From positions 1 to 35,828 of the forward strand of contig NZ_FCOB02000050.1 of assembly GCF_001545075.1 (NCBI RefSeq): a stretch of DNA of 35,828 nucleotides, given 5' to 3'. This DNA comes from Caballeronia ptereochthonis (GTDB taxonomy: Bacteria; Pseudomonadota; Gammaproteobacteria; Burkholderiales; Burkholderiaceae). A program made the position numbers and the translations under genes. This document shows positions 9,880-19,681 of the stretch, piece after piece (the first letter of the stretch is position 1; each line of letters begins with the position of its first letter). The notes beneath the pieces are model-generated. The model saw nothing but the letters and a program-made list of their open reading frames with translations, did no database searches and was not told where the DNA came from.

Positions 9880-12800
9880 ATGAAAGCTCTGCTCGATCTA
9901 TTCAAGCAAGTCCAACAAGAAGAAGTTTTTGATGCGATCAAGATCGGCCTCGCGTCGCCCGACAAGATTCGTTCTTGGTCGTTCGGCGAAGTGAAGAAGC
10001 CGGAGACCATCAACTACCGCACGTTCAAGCCGGAGCGGGATGGTCTGTTCTGCGCGAAGATTTTTGGTCCGATCAAGGACTACGAATGCCTGTGCGGCAA
10101 GTACAAGCGCCTGAAGCACCGTGGCGTGATCTGCGAGAAGTGCGGCGTCGAGGTGACGCTGGCGAAGGTGCGTCGTGAGCGGATGGGCCACATCGAACTG
10201 GCCTCGCCGGTCGCGCACATCTGGTTCCTGAAGTCGCTGCCGTCGCGTCTGGGCATGGTGCTCGACATGACGCTGCGTGACATCGAGCGCGTGCTGTACT
10301 TCGAAGCGTACGTGGTGATCGATCCGGGCATGACGCCGCTCAAAGCGCGGCAGATCATGACCGAAGAGGATTACTACAACAAGGTCGAAGAGTACGGTGA
10401 CGAGTTCCGTGCCGAAATGGGCGCGGAAGGCGTGCGCGAACTGCTGCGTTCGATCAACATCGACGAGCAGGTCGAACTGCTGCGCACCGAGCTGAAGAAC
10501 ACAGGCTCCGAAGCGAAGATCAAGAAGTACGCGAAGCGCCTGAAGGTGCTCGAGGCCTTCCAGCGTTCGGGCATCAAGCCGGACTGGATGGTGCTCGAGG
10601 TGCTGCCGGTGCTGCCGCCGGAACTGCGTCCGCTCGTGCCGCTCGACGGCGGCCGTTTCGCGACCTCGGACCTGAACGACCTGTATCGCCGCGTGATCAA
10701 CCGTAACAACCGGTTGAAGCGTCTGCTCGAGCTGAAGGCGCCTGAAATCATCGTCCGCAACGAAAAGCGGATGCTGCAGGAAGCCGTCGATTCGCTGCTC
10801 GACAACGGCCGTCGCGGCAAGGCGATGACCGGCGCGAACAAGCGTCCGCTGAAGTCGCTCGCCGACATGATCAAGGGTAAGGGCGGCCGCTTCCGTCAGA
10901 ACCTGCTCGGTAAGCGTGTCGACTACTCGGGCCGTTCGGTCATCGTGGTGGGTCCGACGCTCAAGCTGCATCAGTGCGGCCTGCCGAAGTTGATGGCGCT
11001 CGAACTGTTCAAGCCTTTCATCTTCAACAAGCTGGAAGTGATGGGCGTCGCTACGACCATCAAGGCCGCGAAGAAGGAAGTCGAGAACCAGACGCCGGTG
11101 GTGTGGGACATCCTCGAAGAGGTGATCCGCGAGCATCCGGTGATGCTGAACCGTGCGCCGACGCTGCACCGTCTCGGCATTCAGGCTTTCGAGCCCGTGC
11201 TGATCGAAGGTAAGGCGATCCAGTTGCATCCGCTCGTCTGCGCGGCGTTCAACGCCGACTTCGACGGTGACCAGATGGCTGTTCACGTCCCGCTGTCGCT
11301 CGAAGCGCAGATGGAGGCGCGCACGCTGATGCTGGCGTCGAACAACGTCCTGTTCCCGGCGAACGGCGATCCGTCGATCGTGCCGTCGCAGGATATCGTG
11401 CTCGGCCTGTACTACGCGTCGCGTGAGGCGATCAACGGCAAGGGCGAGGGCATGACGTTCACGGGCGTGTCGGAAGTGATCCGCGCGTACGAGAACAAGG
11501 AAGTCGAGCTGGCTTCGCGCGTCAACGTCCGTATCACCGAAATGGTGGCGAACGAGGACAAGAGCGAAGGCGCGCCGGCGTTCGTGCCGAAGATCTCGCT
11601 GTACGCGACCACGGTCGGCCGCGCGATCCTGTCGGAGATTCTGCCGCCGGGCCTGCCGTTCACGGTGCTGAACAAGCCGCTGAAGAAGAAGCAGATCTCG
11701 CAGCTGATCAACACGGCGTTCCGCAAGTGCGGTCTGCGCGAAACGGTGATCTTCGCCGACCAGCTGATGCAGATGGGCTTCCGTCTGGCAACGCGCGCGG
11801 GCATCTCGATCTGCGTGGACGACATGCTCGTGCCGCCGCAGAAGGAGACGATCGTCGGCGACGCCGCGAAGAAGGTGAAGGAGTACGACCGTCAGTACAT
11901 GTCGGGTCTCGTCACCGCGCAGGAGCGCTACAACAACGTGGTCGACATCTGGTCGGCGACGTCGGAAGCGGTCGGCAAGGCGATGATGGAGCAGCTCGCG
12001 ACGGAACCCGTCACGGACCGCGACGGCAACGAGACGAAGCAGGAGTCGTTCAACTCCATCTACATGATGGCCGACTCGGGCGCGCGTGGTTCCGCGGTGC
12101 AGATTCGTCAGCTCGCCGGGATGCGCGGCCTGATGGCGAAGCCGGACGGCTCGATCATCGAGACGCCGATTACCGCGAACTTCCGCGAAGGCCTGAACGT
12201 GTTGCAGTACTTCATCTCGACGCACGGCGCGCGTAAGGGTCTGGCGGATACGGCACTGAAGACTGCGAACTCGGGTTACCTGACGCGTCGTCTCGTCGAC
12301 GTGACGCAGGATCTGGTCGTCGTCGAAGACGATTGCGGCACGTCGAACGGCGTGGCGATGAAGGCGTTGGTCGAGGGCGGTGAAGTCGTCGAAGCCCTGC
12401 GCGACCGTATTCTCGGTCGCGTCGCGGTGGCGGACGTCGTCAATCCGGAAACGCAAGAGACGCTGTACGCGTCGGGCGATTTGCTCGATGAAGATGCGGT
12501 CGAGGAAATCGAACGCCTCGGCATCGACGAAGTGCGCGTGCGCACGCCGCTCACCTGCGAAACGCGCTATGGCCTGTGCGCCGCGTGCTATGGCCGCGAC
12601 CTCGGCCGCGGCTCGCGCGTGAACGTCGGCGAAGCGGTGGGCGTGATCGCTGCTCAGTCGATCGGCGAGCCGGGCACGCAGCTCACGATGCGTACGTTCC
12701 ACATCGGTGGTGCGGCATCGCGTGCGGCGGTCGCTTCGACGGTTGAGGCGAAGTCGAACGGTACGGTGCGCTTCACGGCCACGATGCGCTACGTCACCAA

Positions 12801-14121
12801 CGCGAAGGGCGAGCAGGTCGTCATCTCGCGTTCGGGCGAAGCGATCATCGCGGACGACCTCGGTCGCGAGCGTGAGCGTCACAAGATCCCGTACGGCGCG
12901 ACGCTGCTGCAACTCGACGGCGCGCAGATCAAGGCCGGTGCGCAACTGGCTCAATGGGATCCGCTGACGCGTCCGATCATCACCGAGTGGGGCGGTACGG
13001 TGAAGTTCGAAAACGTCGAGGAAGGCGTGACGGTCGCCAAGCAGATCGACGATGTGACGGGGCTTTCCACGCTCGTCGTGATCGACGTGAAGCGCCGCGG
13101 CTCGCAAGCTTCGAAGAGCGTGCGTCCGCAGGTGAAGCTGCTCGACGCGAACGGCGAGGAAGTGAAGATCCCGAACACCGAGCATTCGGTGCAGATCGGC
13201 TTCCAGGTCGGCGCACTGATCACCGTGAAGGATGGTCAGCAGGTGCAGGTCGGTGAAGTGCTGGCGCGTATTCCGGTCGAAGCGCAGAAGACGCGCGACA
13301 TTACCGGCGGTCTGCCGCGCGTGGCCGAACTGTTCGAAGCGCGCTCGCCGAAGGACGCGGGTATTCTCGCGGAAGTCACGGGCACGACGTCGTTCGGCAA
13401 GGACACGAAGGGCAAGCAGCGTCTGGTGATTACGGACCTCGAGGGCAATCAGCACGAGTTCCTGATCGCGAAGGAAAAGCAGGTGCTGGTGCACGATGGT
13501 CAGGTCGTCAACAAGGGCGAAATGATCGTCGACGGCCCTGCCGATCCGCACGACATCCTGCGTCTGCAGGGTATCGAGGCGCTGTCGCGCTACATCGTGG
13601 ACGAAGTGCAGGACGTGTACCGTCTGCAGGGCGTGAAGATCAACGACAAGCACATCGAAGTGATCGTGCGTCAGATGCTGCGTCGTGTGCAGATCGTCGA
13701 CAACGGCGATACGCGCTTCATCCCGGGCGAGCAGGTCGAGCGTTCGGACATGCTGGACGAAAACGATCGCATGATCGCGGAAGACAAGCGTCCGGCGACG
13801 TACGAGAACGTGCTGCTCGGTATCACGAAGGCTTCTCTGTCGACCGATTCGTTCATCTCGGCGGCGTCGTTCCAGGAAACGACCCGCGTGCTGACCGAAG
13901 CGGCGATCATGGGCAAGCGCGACGATCTGCGTGGCCTGAAGGAGAACGTGATCGTCGGCCGTCTGATTCCGGCCGGTACGGGTCTTGCGTTCCACAAGGC
14001 GCGCAAGAGCAAGGAAATGTCGGATCGCGAACGCTTCGACCAGATCGCTGCCGAAGAGGCATTCGATTTCGGTACGCCGGAAACCCCGGCAGCGGAGCAG
14101 CAGCCGCATACCAACGAGTAA
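9880..14121 (+). CDS. rpoC: DNA-directed RNA polymerase subunit beta'
   Basis: The beta' subunit carries the catalytic magnesium and most clamp contacts. The 1413-aa product has the N-terminal zinc ribbon cysteines C70, C72, C85 and C88, the catalytic NADFDGDQMAVH with D460, D462 and D464, and the second zinc site C819, C893, C900 and C903. Numbering through the catalytic loop is identical to E. coli. GGAGAG precedes the ATG 21 nt after the rpoB stop. A strong UUCG terminator follows, ending the rpoBC transcript. Confidence 0.99.
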   Translation: MKALLDLFKQVQQEEVFDAIKIGLASPDKIRSWSFGEVKKPETINYRTFKPERDGLFCAKIFGPIKDYECLCGKYKRLKHRGVICEKCGVEVTLAKVRRERMGHIELASPVAHIWFLKSLPSRLGMVLDMTLRDIERVLYFEAYVVIDPGMTPLKARQIMTEEDYYNKVEEYGDEFRAEMGAEGVRELLRSINIDEQVELLRTELKNTGSEAKIKKYAKRLKVLEAFQRSGIKPDWMVLEVLPVLPPELRPLVPLDGGRFATSDLNDLYRRVINRNNRLKRLLELKAPEIIVRNEKRMLQEAVDSLLDNGRRGKAMTGANKRPLKSLADMIKGKGGRFRQNLLGKRVDYSGRSVIVVGPTLKLHQCGLPKLMALELFKPFIFNKLEVMGVATTIKAAKKEVENQTPVVWDILEEVIREHPVMLNRAPTLHRLGIQAFEPVLIEGKAIQLHPLVCAAFNADFDGDQMAVHVPLSLEAQMEARTLMLASNNVLFPANGDPSIVPSQDIVLGLYYASREAINGKGEGMTFTGVSEVIRAYENKEVELASRVNVRITEMVANEDKSEGAPAFVPKISLYATTVGRAILSEILPPGLPFTVLNKPLKKKQISQLINTAFRKCGLRETVIFADQLMQMGFRLATRAGISICVDDMLVPPQKETIVGDAAKKVKEYDRQYMSGLVTAQERYNNVVDIWSATSEAVGKAMMEQLATEPVTDRDGNETKQESFNSIYMMADSGARGSAVQIRQLAGMRGLMAKPDGSIIETPITANFREGLNVLQYFISTHGARKGLADTALKTANSGYLTRRLVDVTQDLVVVEDDCGTSNGVAMKALVEGGEVVEALRDRILGRVAVADVVNPETQETLYASGDLLDEDAVEEIERLGIDEVRVRTPLTCETRYGLCAACYGRDLGRGSRVNVGEAVGVIAAQSIGEPGTQLTMRTFHIGGAASRAAVASTVEAKSNGTVRFTATMRYVTNAKGEQVVISRSGEAIIADDLGRERERHKIPYGATLLQLDGAQIKAGAQLAQWDPLTRPIITEWGGTVKFENVEEGVTVAKQIDDVTGLSTLVVIDVKRRGSQASKSVRPQVKLLDANGEEVKIPNTEHSVQIGFQVGALITVKDGQQVQVGEVLARIPVEAQKTRDITGGLPRVAELFEARSPKDAGILAEVTGTTSFGKDTKGKQRLVITDLEGNQHEFLIAKEKQVLVHDGQVVNKGEMIVDGPADPHDILRLQGIEALSRYIVDEVQDVYRLQGVKINDKHIEVIVRQMLRRVQIVDNGDTRFIPGEQVERSDMLDENDRMIAEDKRPATYENVLLGITKASLSTDSFISAASFQETTRVLTEAAIMGKRDDLRGLKENVIVGRLIPAGTGLAFHKARKSKEMSDRERFDQIAAEEAFDFGTPETPAAEQQPHTNE

Positions 14122-14145
14122 GCGTCTCTCGCTCGTAGCACCGTC

Positions 14146-14180
14146 AAACCGCCCGGCTTCGGCTGGGCGGTTTTTTTTTT
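14146..14180 (+). terminator. Intrinsic terminator after rpoC
   Basis: A 12-bp stem (14146-14157 with 14162-14173) is capped by a TTCG tetraloop closed by C-G and merges into ten T (14171-14180). It lies 24 nt after the rpoC stop. The extra-stable UUCG loop and long T-run make it one of the strongest terminators in the window; it isolates recQ from the polymerase operon. Confidence 0.95.
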
Positions 14181-14259
14181 CGTCTGGCGTTTTATTGCTC
14201 GCGAGCTCTCTGCCATTCGGCTAACGATGCCCGGAGCGCGTCGGCGCGGATCGATGCGT

Positions 14260-14268
14260 TGGTAGAAT
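14260..14268 (+). promoter_or_regulatory. Possible extended -10 promoter for recQ
   Basis: TGG followed by TAGAAT (14263-14268) fits an extended -10 (TGn plus 5 of 6 matches to TATAAT). No good -35 is seen at 16-18 bp. Transcription would start near 14275, about 28 nt before the recQ ATG. recQ needs its own promoter because a strong terminator separates it from rpoC. Confidence 0.35.
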
Positions 14269-14302
14269 TCGTTATCTCTCACGTCGCAGTCGCGCTTTGT
14301 CC

Positions 14303-16150
14303 ATGTCCCGGTCGCTCGAAATACTCAACGAAATCTTCGGCTATCCCGCATTTCGCGGACAACAGGCGGAGATCGTCGAGCATGTCGCGAACGGCGGCGA
14401 TTCGCTCGTGCTGATGCCGACAGGCGGCGGCAAGTCGCTCTGCTATCAGATTCCGTCGCTGGTGCGGCGCGAGACGGGTTTCGGCGCGGGCATCGTGGTG
14501 TCGCCGCTCATAGCGCTGATGCAGGACCAGGTCGCCGCGCTCACCGAGGTCGGCGTGCGCGCCGCGTATCTCAATTCGACGTTGTCCGGCGCGGAAGCCG
14601 CCGCGACCGAACGCGCATTGCGCAACGGCGAAATCGACTTGCTTTATGTCGCGCCGGAGCGGCTCATGACGCCGCGTTTTCTCGACCTGCTCGACAGCGC
14701 GCCGGTCGGCCTCTTCGCAATCGACGAGGCGCACTGCGTGTCGCAGTGGGGCCATGACTTCCGTCCCGAATATATTCAGCTTTCCGTGCTGCACGAGCGA
14801 TTCCCGGACGTGCCGCGCATCGCGCTCACGGCCACCGCGGATGCGATCACACGCGATGAAATCGTGCATCGTCTCGCACTCGAGGACGCGCGCATCTTCG
14901 TTTCGAGCTTCGATCGGCCGAACATTCGCTATCGGATCGTCGAGAAGGACAACGCGCGCGCGCAACTGCTCGATTTCATCCGCGCCGAGCATACGAACAA
15001 GGACGGCACGACTGATGCGGGCGTCGTCTATTGCCTCTCCCGCCGCAAGGTCGAGGAAACCGCCGACTGGCTGAAGGGCCAAGGAGTCCGCGCGCTGCCG
15101 TATCACGCGGGCATGGAGTTCGAGACGCGGCAGCGGCATCAGGAGATGTTCCAGCGCGAAGAAGGCGTCGTCATGTGCGCGACGATCGCTTTCGGCATGG
15201 GCATCGACAAGCCGGACGTGCGCTTCGTCGCGCATCTGGATTTGCCGAAGAGCGTCGAGGGCTACTATCAGGAAACCGGCCGCGCAGGCCGCGACGGCCT
15301 GCCGGCGAACGCCTGGATGGCCTACGGACTCGGCGATGTCGTGCAGCAGCGCAAGATGATCGACGAGTCTGAAGCCGACGACACCCACAAGCGCGTGCAG
15401 ACCGGCAAGCTGGACGCCTTGCTGGGACTGTGCGAAGTGGCTTCGTGCCGCCGCGTGCGCCTGCTCGCCTATTTCGGGGAAGCGAGCAAGCCGTGCGGCA
15501 ATTGCGATACGTGTCTTGAACCGCCTGCGTCCTTCGATGCCACGCGTGAAGCGCAGATGGCGCTGTCATGCGTCTACCGCGCGCAAAAGGCGAGCGGATT
15601 TCACTTCGGCGCGGGGCACCTGATCGACATTCTGCGGGGTGCCCGCAGCGAGAAGGTGCTGCAACGCGGCCACGAGAAGCTGTCGACGTTCGGCGTCGGC
15701 GCGGCGCTCTCGGAGCAGGAATGGCGCGCCGTGTTCAGGCAGCTCGTGGCATTTGGCTACCTCGCTGTCGATCACGACGGCTTCGGCGCGCTCGTGTTGA
15801 CCGACGCCAGCAAACCCGTGCTCAAGGGTGAGGAACCTGTCACGCTGCGTAAATACGTGAAGCCGGTACGCACCCGGCAGACGTCCGCCCGCACGGGCGA
15901 GCGAGCTGATCCCACCGCCGGCATGTCGCCGCGCGAGAAGGCACGCTGGGAACGCCTGCGCGCCTGGCGCGCGGAGACCGCCAAGAGCGACGGTGTGCCG
16001 GCGTATGTCATCTTCCATGACGCGACGCTCGCTGAGATCGCCCGCAGCGATCCCGATACCATCGACGATTTGCGCCACATTCCCGGCATCGGCGTTCGCA
16101 AGCTCGAGCGCTTCGGCGACGAATTGCTCGACGTCGTCAGCGCGGATTGA
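14303..16150 (+). CDS. recQ: ATP-dependent DNA helicase RecQ
   Basis: RecQ unwinds DNA 3' to 5' in recombination and replication-fork repair. From the ATG at 14303 the protein is 615 aa: helicase core with TGGGKS Walker A (about 40-45), DEAH (141-144) and QETGRAGRDG (323-332), an RQC zinc site with C382, C398, C401 and C404, and a C-terminal HRDC domain (about 541-615). All catalytic motifs are present. A TTG two codons upstream (14297) is an alternative start; neither has a clear ribosome-binding site, so ATG is preferred. It stands alone between the rpoC terminator and the rpsL promoter, with no obvious functional link to its neighbours. Confidence 0.95.
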   Translation: MSRSLEILNEIFGYPAFRGQQAEIVEHVANGGDSLVLMPTGGGKSLCYQIPSLVRRETGFGAGIVVSPLIALMQDQVAALTEVGVRAAYLNSTLSGAEAAATERALRNGEIDLLYVAPERLMTPRFLDLLDSAPVGLFAIDEAHCVSQWGHDFRPEYIQLSVLHERFPDVPRIALTATADAITRDEIVHRLALEDARIFVSSFDRPNIRYRIVEKDNARAQLLDFIRAEHTNKDGTTDAGVVYCLSRRKVEETADWLKGQGVRALPYHAGMEFETRQRHQEMFQREEGVVMCATIAFGMGIDKPDVRFVAHLDLPKSVEGYYQETGRAGRDGLPANAWMAYGLGDVVQQRKMIDESEADDTHKRVQTGKLDALLGLCEVASCRRVRLLAYFGEASKPCGNCDTCLEPPASFDATREAQMALSCVYRAQKASGFHFGAGHLIDILRGARSEKVLQRGHEKLSTFGVGAALSEQEWRAVFRQLVAFGYLAVDHDGFGALVLTDASKPVLKGEEPVTLRKYVKPVRTRQTSARTGERADPTAGMSPREKARWERLRAWRAETAKSDGVPAYVIFHDATLAEIARSDPDTIDDLRHIPGIGVRKLERFGDELLDVVSAD

Positions 16151-16190
16151 CGAACATCGCTCCAGGAACCTCCGAAATCCGCGCAACGTA

Positions 16191-16220
16191 TTGACCCGAT
16201 TGGGATTTTCGGACTATCAT
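16191..16220 (+). promoter_or_regulatory. Sigma70-type promoter for the str group (rpsL onwards)
   Basis: TTGACC (16191-16196) and TATCAT (16215-16220) are 18 bp apart, with 5 of 6 matches to consensus in each. The start would be near 16227, giving a leader of about 140 nt before rpsL. It lies 40 nt after the recQ stop, the expected place for the start of rpsL-rpsG-fusA-tuf. Confidence 0.75.
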
Positions 16221-16368
16221 CCTTGGTTCTCGTTCTTGATCCACTTTCGGATCTGGCTTACGGCCGGGAGTCGGAAGTGAAAACCATCCGCGAGAGCATC
16301 AAATGCGCAATCTTTTCGCTTTGCCCGGAAGGAGCTGCGCAGATTTCGTTCATTTTTAGGATTAAACA

Positions 16369-16749
16369 ATGCCAACCATCAATCAACTGGTTCGCAAAGG
16401 CCGCGCGTCGGAAACGACGAAGAGCAAGTCGCCGGCCCTGCAGGACTGCCCCCAGCGTCGTGGCGTGTGCACCCGCGTGTACACCACGACGCCGAAGAAG
16501 CCGAACTCGGCACTCCGTAAGGTTGCCAAGGTTCGTCTGACGAACGGCTTCGAAGTCATTTCGTACATCGGTGGTGAAGGCCACAACCTGCAAGAGCACT
16601 CGGTCGTGCTGATCCGCGGCGGCCGTGTGAAGGACTTGCCGGGTGTGCGTTACCACATGGTTCGCGGCTCGCTGGATACGCAGGGCGTCAAGGACCGTAA
16701 GCAGGCTCGCTCGAAGTACGGTGCGAAGCGTGCCAAGGCTGGCAAGTAA
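16369..16749 (+). CDS. rpsL: 30S ribosomal protein S12
   Basis: S12 lies at the decoding centre and affects accuracy. The 126-aa product carries TTTPKKPNSALRKVAKVRL with K43, and VKDLPGVRYH with K88 and D89. K43 and K88 are the classical streptomycin-resistance positions and are wild type; D89 is the methylthiolation site in E. coli. The ATG at 16369 is preceded by TTTAGGATT, a modest ribosome-binding site. First gene of the str group, read from the promoter at 16191. Confidence 0.98.
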   Translation: MPTINQLVRKGRASETTKSKSPALQDCPQRRGVCTRVYTTTPKKPNSALRKVAKVRLTNGFEVISYIGGEGHNLQEHSVVLIRGGRVKDLPGVRYHMVRGSLDTQGVKDRKQARSKYGAKRAKAGK

Positions 16750-16930
16750 GCTGCCGGTCTGAAGTGGTTTCAGGTCGCCGCAAGGCGGTTAAGGCGGTGG
16801 TGCCGGAAGTGCCGGTGCTATCGAGTAAGTGGTCACCCGGCCAAGCTGGTTTAGTCGAAGAGATGGATCGGGTTAGTTGGTGGCCGCGGAGTTGAGAACC
16901 AGCTCCAACTGAAAAGGTAAAGGAAGAATC

Positions 16931-17401
16931 ATGCCGCGTCGTCGCGAAGTCCCCAAGCGGGAAGTGTTGCCGGATCCGAAGTTCGGCAACGTAGATGTAG
17001 CCAAGTTCATGAACGTGCTGATGCTCTCCGGCAAGAAGTCGGTTGCCGAGCGTATCGTGTACGGCGCTTTTGAACAGATCCAGAGCAAGGGTGGCAAGGA
17101 CCCGCTGGAAGTGTTCACGGTTGCGCTCAACAACGTGAAGCCGGTGGTCGAAGTGAAGAGCCGTCGCGTTGGTGGTGCCAACTATCAGGTTCCGGTCGAA
17201 GTGCGTCCCTCGCGTCGTATGGCATTGGCGATGCGTTGGTTGCGTGAAGCCGCGAAGAAGCGCAGCGAAAAGTCGATGGCCCTGCGTCTTGCAGGCGAAC
17301 TCTCCGAGGCGGCTGAAGGCCGCGGCGGCGCGATGAAGAAGCGCGACGAAGTTCACCGCATGGCAGAGGCCAACAAGGCATTCTCGCACTTCCGTTTCTA
17401 A
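16931..17401 (+). CDS. rpsG: 30S ribosomal protein S7
   Basis: S7 nucleates assembly of the 30S head and contacts E-site tRNA. The 156-aa protein begins MPRRREVPKREVLPDP and ends HRMAEANKAFSHFRF, and has the usual bacterial length. AAAGGAAG precedes the ATG. The 181-nt rpsL-rpsG spacer holds only small hairpins, for example CGCC-GCAA-GGCG in its first third. In E. coli S7 represses translation from this spacer; here that is possible but I saw no matching site. Confidence 0.97.
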   Translation: MPRRREVPKREVLPDPKFGNVDVAKFMNVLMLSGKKSVAERIVYGAFEQIQSKGGKDPLEVFTVALNNVKPVVEVKSRRVGGANYQVPVEVRPSRRMALAMRWLREAAKKRSEKSMALRLAGELSEAAEGRGGAMKKRDEVHRMAEANKAFSHFRF

Positions 17402-17431
17402 GCTCCCGCTCATAGGGCAAACGGAAAATCA

Positions 17432-17462
17432 GGGCGGGTGCGCTACTCCAGGCGCCTCGCCC
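17432..17462 (+). other. GC-rich hairpin between rpsG and fusA
   Basis: Left arm 17432-17443 and right arm 17452-17462 form 11 bp with one bulged T and an 8-nt loop. CCGTTTG at 17461-17467 can instead pair with CAAACGG upstream (about 17418-17424), so two folds compete. There is no T-run. It may tune fusA expression or be an mRNA processing point; the role is inferred. Confidence 0.45.
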
Positions 17463-17524
17463 GTTTGTGTTAGGACGCGGCCGGCAATCATCGCCGGCGC
17501 GTCGACCCCGAAAAAGGATCCAAA

Positions 17525-19627
17525 GTGGCTCGCAAGACACCTATCGAGCGCTACCGCAATATCGGTATCAGCGCTCACATCGACGCCGGCAAAACGACGA
17601 CGACCGAGCGCATCCTGTTCTATACGGGCGTGAACCACAAGATCGGTGAAGTTCACGACGGCGCAGCAACGATGGACTGGATGGAGCAGGAGCAGGAACG
17701 CGGCATCACCATCACGTCGGCTGCTACCACTGCCTTCTGGAAGGGCATGGGCGGCAACTATCCCGAGCACCGCATCAACATCATCGATACGCCGGGGCAC
17801 GTGGACTTCACGATCGAAGTGGAGCGCTCGATGCGCGTCCTCGACGGCGCGTGCATGGTCTACTGCGCGGTGGGCGGCGTGCAGCCGCAGTCGGAAACGG
17901 TGTGGCGTCAGGCGAACAAGTACAAGGTTCCCCGTCTCGCGTTCGTCAACAAGATGGACCGTACCGGCGCGAACTTCTTCAAGGTCTATGACCAGCTGAA
18001 GACTCGCCTGAAGGCGAATCCGGTTCCCGTCGTGGTGCCGATCGGCTCGGAAGAGAACTTCAAGGGCGTCGTCGATCTTCTGAAGATGAAGGCAATCATT
18101 TGGGACGAAGCGTCCCAGGGCACGAAGTTCGATTACGTCGACATTCCGGCCGAACTCGTCGACTCGTGCAACGAGTGGCGCGAGAAGATGATCGAATCGG
18201 CTGCCGAATCGAGCGAAGAGCTGATGGAAAAGTACCTCGGCGGCGAAGAGCTGACCGAAGCGGAAATCGTCAAGGCGCTGCGTGACCGCACCATCGCGTG
18301 CGAAATCCAGCCGATGCTCTGCGGCACCGCGTTCAAGAACAAGGGCGTGCAGCGCATGCTCGACGCCGTGATCGACTTCCTGCCGTCGCCGGTCGACATT
18401 CCGCCGGTCACGGGTGAGCTGGAAGACGGCGAATCCGCCGAGCGCCGCGCGTCGGACGACGAGAAGTTCTCGTCGCTCGCGTTCAAGATCATGACCGACC
18501 CGTTCGTCGGCCAGCTGATCTTCTTCCGCGTGTACTCGGGCGTCGTGAATTCGGGCGACACCGTGCTGAATTCGACCAAGGGCAAGAAGGAACGTCTGGG
18601 CCGTATTCTGCAGATGCACGCGAACCAGCGTGAGGAAATCAAGGAAGTGCGCGCGGGCGATATCGCGGCGGCCGTCGGCCTGAAGGAAGCGACCACCGGC
18701 GACACGCTGTGCGATCCGCAGAACCCGATCGTGCTCGAACGCATGATTTTCCCGGAGCCGGTGATTTCGCAGGCCGTCGAGCCGAAGACGAAGGCTGACC
18801 AGGAAAAGATGGGCCTGGCGCTGAACCGTCTCGCCCAGGAAGATCCGTCGTTCCGCGTCCAGACGGACGAGGAATCGGGCCAGACCATCATTTCGGGCAT
18901 GGGCGAGCTCCACCTCGAAATTCTGGTCGACCGCATGAAGCGCGAATTCAACGTGGAAGCGACCGTCGGCAAGCCGCAGGTTGCGTATCGCGAAACGATC
19001 CGCACGAAGGCGTCGGACGTGGAAGGCAAGTTCGTCAAGCAGTCGGGTGGTCGCGGCCAGTACGGTCACGCGGTCATCACGCTCGAGCCGAACGAGCAGG
19101 GCAAGGGCTACGAGTTCCTGGACGAGATCAAGGGCGGCGTGATTCCGCGCGAATACATCCCGGCCGTGGACAAGGGTATCCAAGAAACGCTGAAGTCGGG
19201 CGTGCTGGCTGGCTTCCCGGTTGTGGACGTCAAGGTTCACCTGACCTTCGGTTCGTACCACGACGTCGACTCGAACGAAAACGCGTTCCGCATGGCCGGC
19301 TCAATGGCCTTCAAGGAAGCAATGCGCAAGGCAAGCCCGGTCATTCTCGAACCGATGATGGCCGTGGAAGTCGAAACGCCGGAAGAGTACATGGGCAACG
19401 TGATGGGCGACCTGTCGGGCCGTCGCGGGATCGTCCAGGGCATGGAAGACATGGTGGGCGGCGGCAAGATCGTCCGCGCCGAAGTGCCGCTGTCGGAAAT
19501 GTTCGGCTACTCGACCTCGCTGCGTTCGCTGACGCAAGGCCGTGCGACGTACACGATGGAGTTCAAGCACTATGCCGAAGCTCCGCGCAACGTCGCCGAC
19601 GCGATCATCAACGCGAAAGGCAAGTAA
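17525..19627 (+). CDS. fusA: Elongation factor G
   Basis: EF-G is the GTPase that drives translocation and, with the recycling factor, ribosome splitting. The 700-aa product has AHIDAGKTT (17-25), DTPGH (88-92) and NKMD (142-145), then domains II-V, ending with a typical Lys-rich tail (INAKGK). The start is GTG at 17525, chosen because the protein then begins MARKTPIERYRNIGISAHID and AAGGAT lies upstream. Length equals that of well-known EF-Gs (about 700 aa). It lies 54 nt before the second tuf with no terminator between them. Confidence 0.98.
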   Translation: MARKTPIERYRNIGISAHIDAGKTTTTERILFYTGVNHKIGEVHDGAATMDWMEQEQERGITITSAATTAFWKGMGGNYPEHRINIIDTPGHVDFTIEVERSMRVLDGACMVYCAVGGVQPQSETVWRQANKYKVPRLAFVNKMDRTGANFFKVYDQLKTRLKANPVPVVVPIGSEENFKGVVDLLKMKAIIWDEASQGTKFDYVDIPAELVDSCNEWREKMIESAAESSEELMEKYLGGEELTEAEIVKALRDRTIACEIQPMLCGTAFKNKGVQRMLDAVIDFLPSPVDIPPVTGELEDGESAERRASDDEKFSSLAFKIMTDPFVGQLIFFRVYSGVVNSGDTVLNSTKGKKERLGRILQMHANQREEIKEVRAGDIAAAVGLKEATTGDTLCDPQNPIVLERMIFPEPVISQAVEPKTKADQEKMGLALNRLAQEDPSFRVQTDEESGQTIISGMGELHLEILVDRMKREFNVEATVGKPQVAYRETIRTKASDVEGKFVKQSGGRGQYGHAVITLEPNEQGKGYEFLDEIKGGVIPREYIPAVDKGIQETLKSGVLAGFPVVDVKVHLTFGSYHDVDSNENAFRMAGSMAFKEAMRKASPVILEPMMAVEVETPEEYMGNVMGDLSGRRGIVQGMEDMVGGGKIVRAEVPLSEMFGYSTSLRSLTQGRATYTMEFKHYAEAPRNVADAIINAKGK

Positions 19628-19681
19628 TTCGGCGCAAGCCACAAGCTTTAACCGATAACCAAACTTTGAAAGAAGGTAATC

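Noticed and set aside
9898..14109. 1403-codon open frame antisense to rpoC
   Set aside because: It is codon-aligned with rpoC. Antisense stops need TTA, CTA or TCA in the sense codons, which are very rare in this high-GC genome. The Arg/His/Asp-rich product resembles no protein, and rpoC is certain.
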